From Alienimonas californiensis (GTDB lineage: Bacteria; Planctomycetota; Planctomycetia; Planctomycetales; Planctomycetaceae), in contig NZ_CP036265.1 of NCBI RefSeq assembly GCF_007743815.1, positions 4,285,823 through 4,349,822 of the forward strand: a DNA stretch of 64,000 nucleotides, in the 5' to 3' direction. A program made the position numbers and the translations under genes. The notes under the pieces were generated by a model. It ran no database searches. It worked only from the letters and a program-made list of their open reading frames with translations, and was not told where the DNA came from. This document shows positions 32,780 through 41,388 of the stretch, in pieces. Each line of letters opens with the position of its first letter. The stretch's first letter is position 1.

Positions 32780-33768
32780 CGGTTGGCCTCCGGGTTGATC
32801 GGCAGGAGCGGGAGCAAACGCTCCAGGTCCGCGTCGAGGATGGTTTTGCCGGAGACGCCCGCGAGGACCTCCTGCATGGCTTCGAGATACAGCCGCTGCC
32901 GGGTGACGTCCGGGGCGGCCCGGTAGGCTTCATACTTGAGGCGAAGGGCGGCGATCTCGCCGTCCACCTCGGCCTGCTGACGGTCCGCGTACCCCTGGGC
33001 TTCCTGGATGAGGCGGTCCCGCTCGGCTTCGCTCTCGTTCAGCAGCTGGGCCCGCGACTTCTCCGCTTCGCTCTCCAGCCGTTCCTGGTCCTGGTCGGCG
33101 GCGACCACGTCGTCGAAGGCCTGTTTCACCTCCGCCGGCGCCGTCACCCGCTGGAGTTGCAGGGCCTTGATCGTCACGCCGCAGTCGTACTGGTCCAGCA
33201 TGGCCTGCGTCGCCTGCCGGGCCTCGGCGGCGATCTCGCCGCGCTTGGAGGTCAGGACCTCGTCGATGCTGTAGTCGCCCACCAGCCGGTTCATCACGCT
33301 GCGGGAGGCCGTCGCGATAATTCGACTGAACGCCTCCGCATCGCCGGCCCGGTCGAAGGCGAACAGATACTTCTCCGGGTCGAGCACCTGCCATTGCACG
33401 GTCCACTCGACGTTGGCGGCGTATAGCTCGCCGGTCAGCATCAGCGCTTCTTCGCCCGGGGCGCCCTGGCGGTCGGCGCCCAGCGTTTCCTGCGGCAACC
33501 GCAGGCTGTGCACCTCGACGGAGACCGTCTCCACCTTGTCCGCGAACGGCACGCGGAAGTGCAGGCCGGGCTCAGCGATCTGCTGAAACTCCCCGAACCG
33601 CAGCACCACGGCCCGTTCGCTCGGCTCGACGGTGTACACGCACTGCACCGCGGCGAGTAGGACGAACAGAGCGACCAGGGCAGCGATCGTCGGTTTGACG
33701 AACCGGGCGAGGTCGATTTCGTCGGGCGGTTGTCGCCGCTGTGGACGGCCGAACGGGTCGGTGGGCAT
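32776..33768 (-). CDS. hflK: SPFH-domain protein HflK
   Basis: The 330-residue partner of HflC has a short Pro/Arg-rich cytoplasmic start, one membrane segment (about 27-47, PTIAALVALFVLLAAVQCVY) and the band-7 domain. Band-7 landmarks are VEPSERAVVLRFGEFQQIAE, GLHFRVPFADKVETVSVEV and EWTVQWQVLDPEKYLFAFDR. A helical arm follows (QYDCGVTIKALQLQRVTAPA and EVKQAFDDVVAADQDQERLE), matching HflK in content and position. It should sit in the cytoplasmic membrane with the domain outside. Its ATG at 33768 is 77 bases from the stop of the upstream pseudouridine synthase gene. It is shorter than E. coli HflK, lacking the Gly-rich N-terminal extension. Confidence 0.94.
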   Translation of the reverse strand: MPTDPFGRPQRRQPPDEIDLARFVKPTIAALVALFVLLAAVQCVYTVEPSERAVVLRFGEFQQIAEPGLHFRVPFADKVETVSVEVHSLRLPQETLGADRQGAPGEEALMLTGELYAANVEWTVQWQVLDPEKYLFAFDRAGDAEAFSRIIATASRSVMNRLVGDYSIDEVLTSKRGEIAAEARQATQAMLDQYDCGVTIKALQLQRVTAPAEVKQAFDDVVAADQDQERLESEAEKSRAQLLNESEAERDRLIQEAQGYADRQQAEVDGEIAALRLKYEAYRAAPDVTRQRLYLEAMQEVLAGVSGKTILDADLERLLPLLPINPEANR

Positions 33769-33845
33769 CGCGGGGGAATCAGGGGGGACGGAAGGGCGAA
33801 CGACGGGCCAACGCGACGCGCGGCCGGTCGGTTCAGAAATTCATC

Positions 33846-34769
33846 CTAGGTCATGGGGAGCGACCCGACCGGCGCTGACCGGCGGCGCTCGGCGAGGAGG
33901 GCGGTGAAATCCGTCGGCGGGCACCGCACCGTCAGCGGCGTGCCGAGGATCGGGTGGCGGAACGACAGCTCCGCCGCGTGCAGGGCGTGCCGGCGGGCCG
34001 GGTTCGGGCACTCGCCCGGCGGCCACTTCAAACCCCCGTCCGCGGCGTAGAAGGCGTCGCCGATCACCGGATGGCCCAGCGCCGCCAGATGCACGCGGAT
34101 CTGGTGGTTGCGGCCGGTGTAGAGGGCGCATCGCACCAGCGTGGCGTCGCCGAGTCGCAGCAGGACCCGCCAGTCGGTGCGGGCGGGCTTGGGGGCGAGG
34201 GCGTCGGGGCCGCAGGTCATCAGGGCGGAGTTCCGCCGCTTGCCGATCGGCCGATCGCAGCGGCCGGCGTCGGGCCTCAAATCGCCCTCCACCAGGGCGA
34301 GGTACGCCTTGCCGGTCTCGCGGTTCTCGAACTGCAAACAGACGCCGGCGTGGGCGTCGGCGGTCTTGCAGGTCAGCAGCACGCCGGTGGTGGCGCCGTC
34401 CAAACGGTGCACGATCCCCGGGCTGAGCAACCCTCGCGGCGCCTGCCGATCGAGGTGGGCCTGAATGCGGTTCATCAGCGTGCCGCCGGTGGTCGCGCCG
34501 GTGGGATGGCAGATCACGCCGGCCGGTTTACGCACCGCGAGCAGCCACGGGTCTTCGTAGAGCACGTCCAGCGGTTCGTCCTCGGCCTCCTCCGCCCAGT
34601 CCGGCGGGTCGGCGAGGCGGACCAGCAGCGTGTCGCCCTCCGTCACCCTTCGCCGCGGACCGACGGGCGTGCCGTCGTCCAACGTCACCCCGCCGGTTGT
34701 CGCCGTCCGCGACAGCCGGGCGGGGGAGTGATTCCGAAAATGCTTGTGCAGAAAGGTGTCGACCCGCAC
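33846..34769 (-). CDS. RluA-family RNA pseudouridine synthase
   Basis: The enzyme converts specific uridines in rRNA or tRNA to pseudouridine. The 307-residue protein has an N-terminal S4 RNA-binding domain (about 1-50, RVDTFLHKHFRNHSPARLSR) and then the catalytic domain with PGIVHRLDGATTGVLLTCKT. In the latter, Asp124 is the catalytic residue in the HRLD motif. Other family landmarks are LAVRKPAGVICHPT, KAYLALVEG and the C-terminal TGRNHQIRVHLAALGHPVIG. The start is uncertain: I take the GTG at 34769, but the frame is open about 50 bases further upstream without a good start codon (that stretch would read IALTVTGAAHG). Which uridine it modifies cannot be told. Confidence 0.92.
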   Translation of the reverse strand: MRVDTFLHKHFRNHSPARLSRTATTGGVTLDDGTPVGPRRRVTEGDTLLVRLADPPDWAEEAEDEPLDVLYEDPWLLAVRKPAGVICHPTGATTGGTLMNRIQAHLDRQAPRGLLSPGIVHRLDGATTGVLLTCKTADAHAGVCLQFENRETGKAYLALVEGDLRPDAGRCDRPIGKRRNSALMTCGPDALAPKPARTDWRVLLRLGDATLVRCALYTGRNHQIRVHLAALGHPVIGDAFYAADGGLKWPPGECPNPARRHALHAAELSFRHPILGTPLTVRCPPTDFTALLAERRRSAPVGSLPMT

Positions 34770-34812
34770 GCCGTGGGCGGCGCCGGTGACGGTCAGAGCG
34801 ATGGGCGGCGGG

Positions 34813-35205
34813 CTATTCGAGATAGCTGACGATCAACAGCGACCAGGGAAAACCGATCACGCCCAGCAGGGCCGCCCAGACGAACGAGGCGACGAGCCGA
34901 AACGGCCATCGGCAGGGCCACGTCGCCAGCGGGTAGACCCCGGCCGCAACGGCGATCGCTGCGAAGCCGAATAGGGCGGGGAGGATCACCTCCTCGCTCG
35001 CATCCGAGGACTGGATGGCCAGAAACCACAACGCCAACGCCGGTGTATAGATCCAGAACGGCAGCATCAGGGTGAGGATCACCCGCCCGACCGGCTCCAG
35101 CCAGCGGGACCGCGGCGGGATCGGGCCAAAGACGAAGTAGCCCCGCACCCGCCGGGCCGCGAACCTGCGGCGAGGGGGCGGCTCGGGCAGGTCGTCGACC
35201 GTCAT
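34813..35205 (-). CDS. Small membrane protein of unknown function
   Basis: The 130-residue protein has a Pro/Arg-rich N-terminus (PEPPPRRRFAARRVRGYFVF), then three or four hydrophobic segments: VILTLMLPFWIYTPALALWF, a stretch around VILPALFGFAAIAVAAGVYP and LVASFVWAALLGVIGFPWSL. No motif is recognised. It overlaps the upstream gene (start at 35205 versus that gene's stop at 35202), so they are co-translated. The coding call rests on the gene overlap, the coherent membrane-protein pattern and its position in a same-strand series. Confidence 0.75.
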   Translation of the reverse strand: MTVDDLPEPPPRRRFAARRVRGYFVFGPIPPRSRWLEPVGRVILTLMLPFWIYTPALALWFLAIQSSDASEEVILPALFGFAAIAVAAGVYPLATWPCRWPFRLVASFVWAALLGVIGFPWSLLIVSYLE

Positions 35206-35954
35206 GCGCCCGGGTCGGCCGCGGCGATGCGTTCCAGCTCGTCCCGGGGCGGGGCGAAGGCGGCCCAGACGTCGCCGGCCCGGGTGGGGGCACCGGCGTC
35301 CAGCAGTTCCAGCGCCCGGCGAGCGTCCGCGGCGGCCCGCTCCTCATCGCCCTTGGCAAAACGCACCAACGCCCGACCGCCGAGGTCGGCCGGGTCCGGG
35401 ACCTTCGCTTCGTCCTCCGTCAGTTCTTCCGCGTTGAGCGCCTGCGGGGGCGGGCTCTCGGCGAGGACCTGATCGAACAACCGCTCCGCCTCGGCGAGTT
35501 CCCCGTTGCGGCGCTTCAGCTCCGCCAGCCAGCCGACCGCCGCCGGCCGGGCGATCCCGGTCTCGACGCTGTCGGCGAAGGAACGCTCCGCCAGTTCCCA
35601 TTCCGCCGCCTCCTGCTTCTGCAGGGCGACGACGGCGTCGTCGTCGGCGGCGATCTCCGGATCGTCCATCCCCTGACGAAGCTGGACGATCCGCTCCAGC
35701 GCCCCGAGGCCGTCGGTGAAGCCGAGCGTCGCCCGGTTCTGCACCCGCGGGTCCGCCCGCACGAGCTTCACCGCGAAGAAGGCCGCGGTGATCAGCAGCG
35801 AACCGATCACCACGCCCATCACGATCCATTTCCCGGGCACGCCGGCGGGCTTCGGCGGGCCGGGGGCGTCGTCGGTCTCGACGACGTTGACGTCGGTCAG
35901 GCCGTCGCGGGCCGACGCGGACGGGGAGAGCGGGTCGTCGGCGCGGTCAGTCAT
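35202..35954 (-). CDS. Membrane-anchored TPR-like protein
   Basis: The 250-residue protein has a Ser/Asp/Pro-rich cytoplasmic N-terminus (about 1-42), one membrane segment (KWIVMGVVIGSLLITAAFFA, about 43-63) and an outer helical region. That region has at least one TPR-like helical pair: AVGWLAELKRRNGELAEAER with LFDQVLAESPP, then ALVRFAKGDEERAAADARRA. It probably mediates protein contacts at the membrane. It overlaps trmL upstream by eight bases and the small membrane protein downstream by four. No further function can be assigned. Confidence 0.78.
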   Translation of the reverse strand: MTDRADDPLSPSASARDGLTDVNVVETDDAPGPPKPAGVPGKWIVMGVVIGSLLITAAFFAVKLVRADPRVQNRATLGFTDGLGALERIVQLRQGMDDPEIAADDDAVVALQKQEAAEWELAERSFADSVETGIARPAAVGWLAELKRRNGELAEAERLFDQVLAESPPPQALNAEELTEDEAKVPDPADLGGRALVRFAKGDEERAAADARRALELLDAGAPTRAGDVWAAFAPPRDELERIAAADPGA

Positions 35955-36447
35955 GGGAGGATGATACGGCGTCCGGCGACGACGGCAGCCCGCCGGTCTG
36001 CCGCACGGCCTCGTAGACCGCGGCGGTCACCGTGCTGGCGAGGTTCAGGCTCCTCACCTCCGGCCGCATCGGCAGGGTGAGGTTCCGGGCGGGATCGCGG
36101 GTCATCAGGTCTTCCGGCAGTCCGGACGACTCGCTGCCGAACAGCAGGGTGTCGCCGGGGGCGAACTCCGCGTCCCACACCGGGCGGGTCGCATGCTTGG
36201 TGAAGGCCCAGATCGTGCCGCCCGGCTGTTTGCGGCGGTACTCGGCCCAGTCGTCGACGGCCTCCCAGTCCAGCAGCGGCCAGTAATCCATGCCGGCCCG
36301 GCGGAGGTGTTTCTCGTCGAGGCGGAACCCCAGCGGCCGGACGAGCCACAGCTTCGCCCCCACCGCAAGACAGGTGCGGCCGACGTTCCCGGTGTTGGGC
36401 GGGATCTCCGGGCGGTGCAGGACGACGTGGAAGGTGGGAGCGGTCAT
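35947..36447 (-). CDS. trmL: tRNA (cytidine/uridine-34 2'-O)-methyltransferase TrmL
   Basis: TrmL methylates the wobble ribose of leucine tRNAs using S-adenosylmethionine. The 166-residue length is typical of this small SPOUT enzyme. The three knot motifs are present: FHVVLHRPEIPPNTGNVGRT (about 5-24), FGSESSGLPEDL (near 105) and RSLNLASTVTAAVYEAVRQ (near 135-153), which builds the trefoil knot and cofactor site. I chose the ATG at 36447 (MTAPTFHVVL) because upstream sequence in frame is Arg-rich and unlike the family. The C-terminal 15 residues overlap the start of the next gene by eight bases. Confidence 0.94.
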   Translation of the reverse strand: MTAPTFHVVLHRPEIPPNTGNVGRTCLAVGAKLWLVRPLGFRLDEKHLRRAGMDYWPLLDWEAVDDWAEYRRKQPGGTIWAFTKHATRPVWDAEFAPGDTLLFGSESSGLPEDLMTRDPARNLTLPMRPEVRSLNLASTVTAAVYEAVRQTGGLPSSPDAVSSSHD

Positions 36448-36475
36448 CGGCGGCAGGGCGTGAGCGTGCCGGAGA

Positions 36476-37894
36476 CTACAGGCAGACCGCCGCCGGGTCT
36501 TCCGCGGCGGGCGGGTTCGGCGCGCTCGCCGGTTCGCCGGCCTCCTCACGCTCCGAAGCGAAGGCCCCGCGGACGACCCAGGCGGCGAACAGCCCGGCGA
36601 GCAGGTTCCCCGCCACGATGCCCCACAGGAAGCCGACCCACCCGTGCAGTTGCGCCCCGAGCCACGCCAGCGGCACGGTCAGGAAGAACAGCCGGACGGA
36701 GATCACCAACACGCTGCGGCTGGGCCGCTTCAGGGCGTTGTAGACCCCGCTGACCAGCGCCGTCGTCGCGAAGCCGGCGTACCCGGCGGGGACGATCGCG
36801 AAGTACTGGGCGGCCTCGACCAAGGCGTCCGCGGCGTCGGGGCCCTCGTTGACGAATGCCGCGGCGAGGGGGCGGCGGAGCAGAAACAGCACGCCCCACG
36901 CCGCCAGCCCGTACAGCAGGGCGAACCGCAGCACGAGCGTGGCCGCGGTGCGGACCCGGTCGCACTGGCCGGCGCCCCAGTTCTGCCCGACGAAGACGGA
37001 GTTCACCGCCCCCACCGCCATCACCCCGACCAGCGCCAGGGCCTCCACCCGTCCGCCGACGCCGAACGCCGCCACCGCCGCGGTGCCGAAGCCCGCCGCC
37101 AGCCGGGTGAGGATCGCCCCGCTGAGCGGCACCAGCAGGTTCGTCCCGATGGCCGGCAGACCGATGATCAGCACTTCCGCCCAACTCTCCCGCCAGCCCC
37201 CGCCGATCGCCGCGGCCCAACTCAGCAGCCCGCGGCGGCGGAGCAGATAGAGGGACGCGAACAGCGTGACGGACCAGCTCGCCACCGTGGCCAGCGCCGC
37301 CCCGGGCAGTTCGAGTCGGGGGAACGGGCCGAGGCCGAAGATCAGGCAGGGGTCCAGCACGGCGTTGATCGCCCCGGCGATCAGCATCACGACCGTGGGG
37401 CTCACGGTGTCTCCCACCCCCCGCAGCGCCCCGTTGCCGACCAGCGGCACGACCAGCAGCAGGATTCCGCTCAGCCAGACCTGCATATACGGCGTAGCAA
37501 GCTCCCGCAGGTCCTCCCGCGCCCCCATCGCCCGTAGTGCCGGGTCCAGCAGGGCGAAGCCGGCGACCACCATCCCCGCGACCACCAGCAATGCCAGCCC
37601 CAGACTGTGCGTGCCCAGCCGGCAGGCGCCGCCGTCGTCCCGTCCCACCGCCCGGGCCACGGCGGTGCTGGTTCCCACCGACAACCCCATCGCCGCCCCG
37701 GTCACGAGGAACGTGAGGGGAAACGTGAACGCGACCGCGGCGAGTTCCTCCTCGCCCAACTGCCCGATGAAGTAGGCGTCCACCAGGCTGAACGTCAGCA
37801 CCGCCACGATGCCCACCAGCATCGGCCCGGCCAACCGGGCGAGCACCGGGACGATCGGGCCGGAGAGGATCTCGTCGCGGGTCGGGCGGGGCAT
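36476..37894 (-). CDS. MATE-family efflux transporter
   Basis: The 472-residue protein has twelve predicted membrane segments in the two-bundle MATE arrangement. Recognisable parts are PVLARLAGPMLVGIVAVLTF at the start, SLVDAYFIGQLGEEELAAVA after the first helix, GLSVGTSTAVARAVGRDDGG, and the repeat-two counterpart LVPLSGAILTRLAAGFGTAA with NSVFVGQNWGAGQCDRV. MATE proteins export cationic drugs or metabolites in exchange for sodium or protons; the substrate here is unknown. The C-terminal 35 residues are Glu/Pro/Ala-rich and cytoplasmic. It starts at the ATG at 37894, 37 bases after the mlaD-type gene stop, with a hairpin between them. Confidence 0.93.
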   Translation of the reverse strand: MPRPTRDEILSGPIVPVLARLAGPMLVGIVAVLTFSLVDAYFIGQLGEEELAAVAFTFPLTFLVTGAAMGLSVGTSTAVARAVGRDDGGACRLGTHSLGLALLVVAGMVVAGFALLDPALRAMGAREDLRELATPYMQVWLSGILLLVVPLVGNGALRGVGDTVSPTVVMLIAGAINAVLDPCLIFGLGPFPRLELPGAALATVASWSVTLFASLYLLRRRGLLSWAAAIGGGWRESWAEVLIIGLPAIGTNLLVPLSGAILTRLAAGFGTAAVAAFGVGGRVEALALVGVMAVGAVNSVFVGQNWGAGQCDRVRTAATLVLRFALLYGLAAWGVLFLLRRPLAAAFVNEGPDAADALVEAAQYFAIVPAGYAGFATTALVSGVYNALKRPSRSVLVISVRLFFLTVPLAWLGAQLHGWVGFLWGIVAGNLLAGLFAAWVVRGAFASEREEAGEPASAPNPPAAEDPAAVCL

Positions 37895-37904
37895 GGACGA
37901 TGTT

Positions 37905-37929
37905 AGCCGTCCTCTTCAAGAGGACGGCT
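37905..37929 (-). terminator. Perfect 12-bp hairpin after the MCE gene
   Basis: The arms (AGCCGTCCTCTT and its complement) are perfect 12-mers separated by one base, so the practical loop is about five to seven bases. It starts three bases beyond the TAG stop of the MCE gene in the minus direction. No long T-run follows, so it is a stem that may stabilise the 3' end or slow polymerase rather than a textbook terminator. It may also separate the MCE gene from the MATE gene. Confidence 0.6.
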
Positions 37930-37931
37930 CA

Positions 37932-39023
37932 CTACCGCACCGTCTTCTCCCCGTCACTGCCGCGCAGGGCTCCGCGGACGCCGATGAGTTCCGGGTTCCG
38001 GGCGATCTTGTCGCTGAACACCCGCAGGTCCCGCAGCACCGGACCGAGGTTCGCCAGCAGGAGGTTGAGGTTCTCGGCGCTGGCGTCGAGGTTGCGATAC
38101 AGCGAAGGGTCGGACGCCAGCTGCGCGAGGCTGCCGTCCTTCTTCTTGAGCATCGTGGAAAGATCGGCGAGGTCGCCGGAGACCTGCTCGAAGTTCGCCA
38201 GCGTGACGTCCAGGCGGGTGGCGACCGAAACGCCCTTCTCGGCCAGCGGGCGGGTGAAGCCCTCGACGTTCGCCAGCGTGGCGTCCGCCCGGTTCACGGC
38301 GGAGCGGGTGGCGACGATCGTCTGCCGCGTCTCCTCGACCAGCGGGGGCAGGGCGGCCATCGTGCGGTTCAGGTTCTGCTGCAGGGCCGGGTCGCCCATC
38401 AGCTTGGAGGCGCTGTCCGCGGTCTGCCGCAGGGACCGCATCGACAGCGCCGTTTCTTCCAGCGCCACGGCGGCCCGGGCGAGGGCGATGTTCAACTCCT
38501 CCCGGTTGTCCCCCAAGACTCCGTTGACGTTGCGGCCGACTTCCGACCATTGGGCCGCGGTGGCGTCGAACCCGGCGAGGGTGCGGTCCAGCCGCCCGCC
38601 GAGGTCCGCGACGAGCTTCATCGGATCGACCGGAGAGACGCCTTCCAGTCGGGCGCCGGGCTCGATCCAGCCGGGGCCGGAGCCGGGGACGAACTCGATG
38701 CTGCTGTCGCCCAACAGGCTGCGGGAGAGGTGCGGGGCGGCGTCCTTGCGGAGGCGGTACTGCGGTTCGATGGAAAGAGCGACCAGCACGCCGCCGTGCT
38801 GGTCGTCGAAGATCACCGCGGCGACTTCGCCGATGACGATGCCGTTTTTGGAGACTGGCGTGCCCGGGTAAACGCCGGGGGCGTGATCGAAGTGCACCGC
38901 CAGCGGGTAGCGGTCCTCCAGCAGGGTGGCGAGGTCGCCGAACTTCACCGCCATCACCGCGGCGAGGCAGAAGGCGACGATCGCCAGCAGCCCGACGCGG
39001 AACTGCATTTGCTGTTCGGACAT
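37932..39023 (-). CDS. mlaD: MCE/MlaD-family lipid transport protein
   Basis: MlaD-type proteins are anchored in the inner membrane and form the ring that passes lipids from MlaE across the periplasm. The 363-residue protein has an N-terminal membrane anchor (MQFRVGLLAIVAFCLAAVMA) and one MCE domain (about 38-125). Characteristic parts are FDHAPGVYPGTPVSKNGIVI, GVLVALSIEPQYRLRKDAAP and LLGDSSIEFVPG. The long helical C-terminus (130-345, LNRTMAALPPLVEETRQTIV and similar) is what MCE proteins use to form a tube. I chose the ATG at 39023 (MSEQQMQFRV); the open frame upstream is antisense to the MMPL gene. It is separated from mlaE/mlaF, which is unusual. Confidence 0.93.
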   Translation of the reverse strand: MSEQQMQFRVGLLAIVAFCLAAVMAVKFGDLATLLEDRYPLAVHFDHAPGVYPGTPVSKNGIVIGEVAAVIFDDQHGGVLVALSIEPQYRLRKDAAPHLSRSLLGDSSIEFVPGSGPGWIEPGARLEGVSPVDPMKLVADLGGRLDRTLAGFDATAAQWSEVGRNVNGVLGDNREELNIALARAAVALEETALSMRSLRQTADSASKLMGDPALQQNLNRTMAALPPLVEETRQTIVATRSAVNRADATLANVEGFTRPLAEKGVSVATRLDVTLANFEQVSGDLADLSTMLKKKDGSLAQLASDPSLYRNLDASAENLNLLLANLGPVLRDLRVFSDKIARNPELIGVRGALRGSDGEKTVR

Positions 39024-39185
39024 GCGATCGCCGGGCGGAGGGAACGGGGGACGGTCGCGTCCTAGTTCATCACCGCGCCCCGGGGTACCCCGGCCGCCCC
39101 CTTCGGGCGCCCCGCGCCGGTCGATCTTGCGGACCCTCCGCGTCCGACTGTCCGCGGCGGGCGGTTCCGGCCGATCTGAAACTTC

Positions 39186-41366
39186 GTGACGGATCACGCC
39201 GCCCGCCGCTGCGCCCTCGTTCTGCTCCTTGCGGCGGGGGCCTGCCTGCCGCTGTTCGCGTCGCTGGCGGCAGACCTGCCGGTGAACAACGATCCGGAAA
39301 CGTGGCTGCCGGCGGACGGCCCGAACCGCACCGCCTACGACGCCTTCCGCCGCACGTTCGGCTCCGAAGAAGCGATTCTCGCGGCGTTCCCCGCGGACAC
39401 CTCCCCCGCGACCGTCGCCGCGCTGCGGGTGCGCATCGAGTCGTCGCCCCGGATCCAGCACGCCTGTTCCCCCGCGTCGATCGGGGCGGTGATGCGGGAG
39501 ATGAACGTGCCGGAGGCGGAGATCGACGCCCGCCTGACCGGCCTGCTGCGGGGAGCGGACGGCGAATGGGCCGCCGTCGCCGGGACGCTCTCCGCCGCCG
39601 GGGCCGCCGATCGGCCGGCCGCGGTGCGGGACGTGCGCCGGGCCGTCGCCGCCTCCGGGCTCGCGGCGGTGGCGAAGGTCGCCGGCGTGCCGGTGGTCGT
39701 GACGGAACTGGACCGCCTCAGCCGTCCCGATGCGGTGGCGCCCTATCTGGCGGGGATGTTCGCCCTCGGCCTGGCCGTGCTGCGGTGGGTCTGCGGCCGC
39801 TGGGGGCTGGCGGCGCTGCTGGGCGGGACGGTCGTCTGGGCGACGCTCGGCACGCTGGCCGGCGTGCGCCTGGCGGGGGGCGAGATGAATCTGATTCTCG
39901 CGGCGCTGCCGGCGCTGGTGCTGGTGTTCGCCCTGACCGCGAGCGTGCACCTGCTGCACTACCACGCCGCCGCCCCGGGGCAGGGCGCGGCGAAGGCGCT
40001 GGCCGCGGTACGGGCCGCCGCCAGACCGACGGCCTGGGCGACCGCGACGACCGCCGCCGGCCTGCTCAGCCTCGGCCTCAGCGAGGTCCGGCCGGTCGCC
40101 TGGTTCGGTCCCGCGGGCGCGCTGGGCGCCCTGCTGGCGGCCTTCGGCGGATTGGTTCTTACCCCCGCCGCGGTCATGCTCTGCGGCGGACTCGGTTCCG
40201 GGGCGCAATTGGTCCATCACCGCTGGGACTGGGCCGGGTGGACGGTCCGGTGGCGGGGCGCCGTGCTGGCGGTCTCCGCGGCGGCGGTCGCGGCCTGTTC
40301 GCTCGGTCTGCCGCGGCTCTCCGCGAAGGTGGACGCCGCCGACCTGCTCCCGTCCAAGGCCGCCGTGGCCCAGGATCACCGCTTCGTGCGGGACGAGATC
40401 ACGCCGGCGGAGTCGCTGGAAATCGTGGTTCGCCCGGCTCCGGAGGCGGCCTTCGGCGAGACCCTGGCCACGGTGCGGCGGATCGCGGCCGACCTGAACG
40501 AACGGCCCTCCGTGCGGCACGTCGCCAGCGCCGCATTGTTTCTGGGCGAAGTCGACGGCTTCGCGGCGGCGGGGCGGATGTCCGCGGCCCGCTCGTTGCC
40601 GGAGGCCGCCGCCTTCGTCACCGCCGACGGCTCCGCCTGGCGGCTGAGCGTGCGGGCCGACTGCCCGCCCGGCCGCCGGGCCTCGGTGGTGAACGACCTG
40701 CGGTCCGTCTGCCTGCGGCACGTGCCGATTGACCAAGTGACCGTGACAGGCCTCGCCCCGCTGCTGGAGGCCGCGGAGGTGGCGATCTACGACGGCTTCC
40801 GCGACAGCCTCGTGGCCGCCACGCTGCTGATCGCCCTGGCGGTGCTGTTTGCCGTCGGCGACTGGCGGGTCTGGCTGACGGCCGGCGTGGCGAACCTCGT
40901 CCCGCTGGCGGCGGTGTTCGGCCTGCTGGGCTGGGCCGGGCGGGCCGTGGACGTCGGCATGATGATGACCGCCTCCGTCGCCCTCGGTTTAGCGGTGGAC
41001 GGCACCTTCCACCTGCTGGTCCGTCACCGGGCGGAAGTGACGCGGGCCGGCGCCGACGCCTGCGGCGCCCGCTGCGCCGCCGCCGCGGCCCACGCGGCGG
41101 GGCCGGCCGTGATGCAGGCGGCGGCGATCGCCGGGGCCGGCGTGCTGGCCCTGACCGCCTCCCCGTTCCCCCCGACCGCCCGCTTCGGCTGGCTCACCGC
41201 GGCCCTGCTGGCCGCGGCAATCCTGGCGGACCTGCTGATCCTGCCCGCCCTGTTGGCGTACCTGCCGGTGCGAACCGGAACCGGCGCCGAATCTGCGGCG
41301 ATCATCCGATTCCCCGCCCGCCCGCCGGTCCCGGCGAGTGCGGACGAAGCGCGGCGCGCCGCCTAG
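39186..41366 (+). CDS. MMPL/RND-type lipid exporter
   Basis: The 726-residue protein starts at a GTG 162 bases from the divergent mlaD-type gene. It has the RND/MMPL plan: first membrane helix at 10-30, a large outer loop (about 35-190), a bundle of five or more helices (about 190-330), a second loop (340-530) and a second bundle (530-710). The family element VDVGMMMTASVALGLAVDGT in the second bundle, with its Asp residues, is typical of proton-driven RND pumps. Such proteins often move hydrophobic lipids (hopanoids, glycolipids). The divergent arrangement with an MCE protein fits lipid traffic, but the substrate is an inference. No partner membrane-fusion protein is nearby. The stop lies inside copy B of the 32-nt motif. 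Confidence 0.88.
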   Translation: MTDHAARRCALVLLLAAGACLPLFASLAADLPVNNDPETWLPADGPNRTAYDAFRRTFGSEEAILAAFPADTSPATVAALRVRIESSPRIQHACSPASIGAVMREMNVPEAEIDARLTGLLRGADGEWAAVAGTLSAAGAADRPAAVRDVRRAVAASGLAAVAKVAGVPVVVTELDRLSRPDAVAPYLAGMFALGLAVLRWVCGRWGLAALLGGTVVWATLGTLAGVRLAGGEMNLILAALPALVLVFALTASVHLLHYHAAAPGQGAAKALAAVRAAARPTAWATATTAAGLLSLGLSEVRPVAWFGPAGALGALLAAFGGLVLTPAAVMLCGGLGSGAQLVHHRWDWAGWTVRWRGAVLAVSAAAVAACSLGLPRLSAKVDAADLLPSKAAVAQDHRFVRDEITPAESLEIVVRPAPEAAFGETLATVRRIAADLNERPSVRHVASAALFLGEVDGFAAAGRMSAARSLPEAAAFVTADGSAWRLSVRADCPPGRRASVVNDLRSVCLRHVPIDQVTVTGLAPLLEAAEVAIYDGFRDSLVAATLLIALAVLFAVGDWRVWLTAGVANLVPLAAVFGLLGWAGRAVDVGMMMTASVALGLAVDGTFHLLVRHRAEVTRAGADACGARCAAAAAHAAGPAVMQAAAIAGAGVLALTASPFPPTARFGWLTAALLAAAILADLLILPALLAYLPVRTGTGAESAAIIRFPARPPVPASADEARRAA

Positions 41367-41384
41367 CGGCGACCGCGAACCGGG
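41353..41384. repeat. 32-nt dispersed motif, copy B
   Basis: This copy matches copy A at 31651-31682 at 29 of 32 positions. It overlaps the last codons and TAG stop of the MMPL gene and fills most of the 22-base gap to the convergent nadA stop. GCCGC-CTA-GCGGC inside it can form a five-base-pair stem. Both full copies lie between convergent genes, which suggests a 3'-end function or preferred insertion point. Confidence 0.6.
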
Positions 41385-41388
41385 ACGT

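Noticed and set aside
39024-40736. Long N-terminal extension of the MCE gene frame
   Set aside because: It is antisense to the MMPL gene. The MCE protein has a good start with membrane anchor at 39023.
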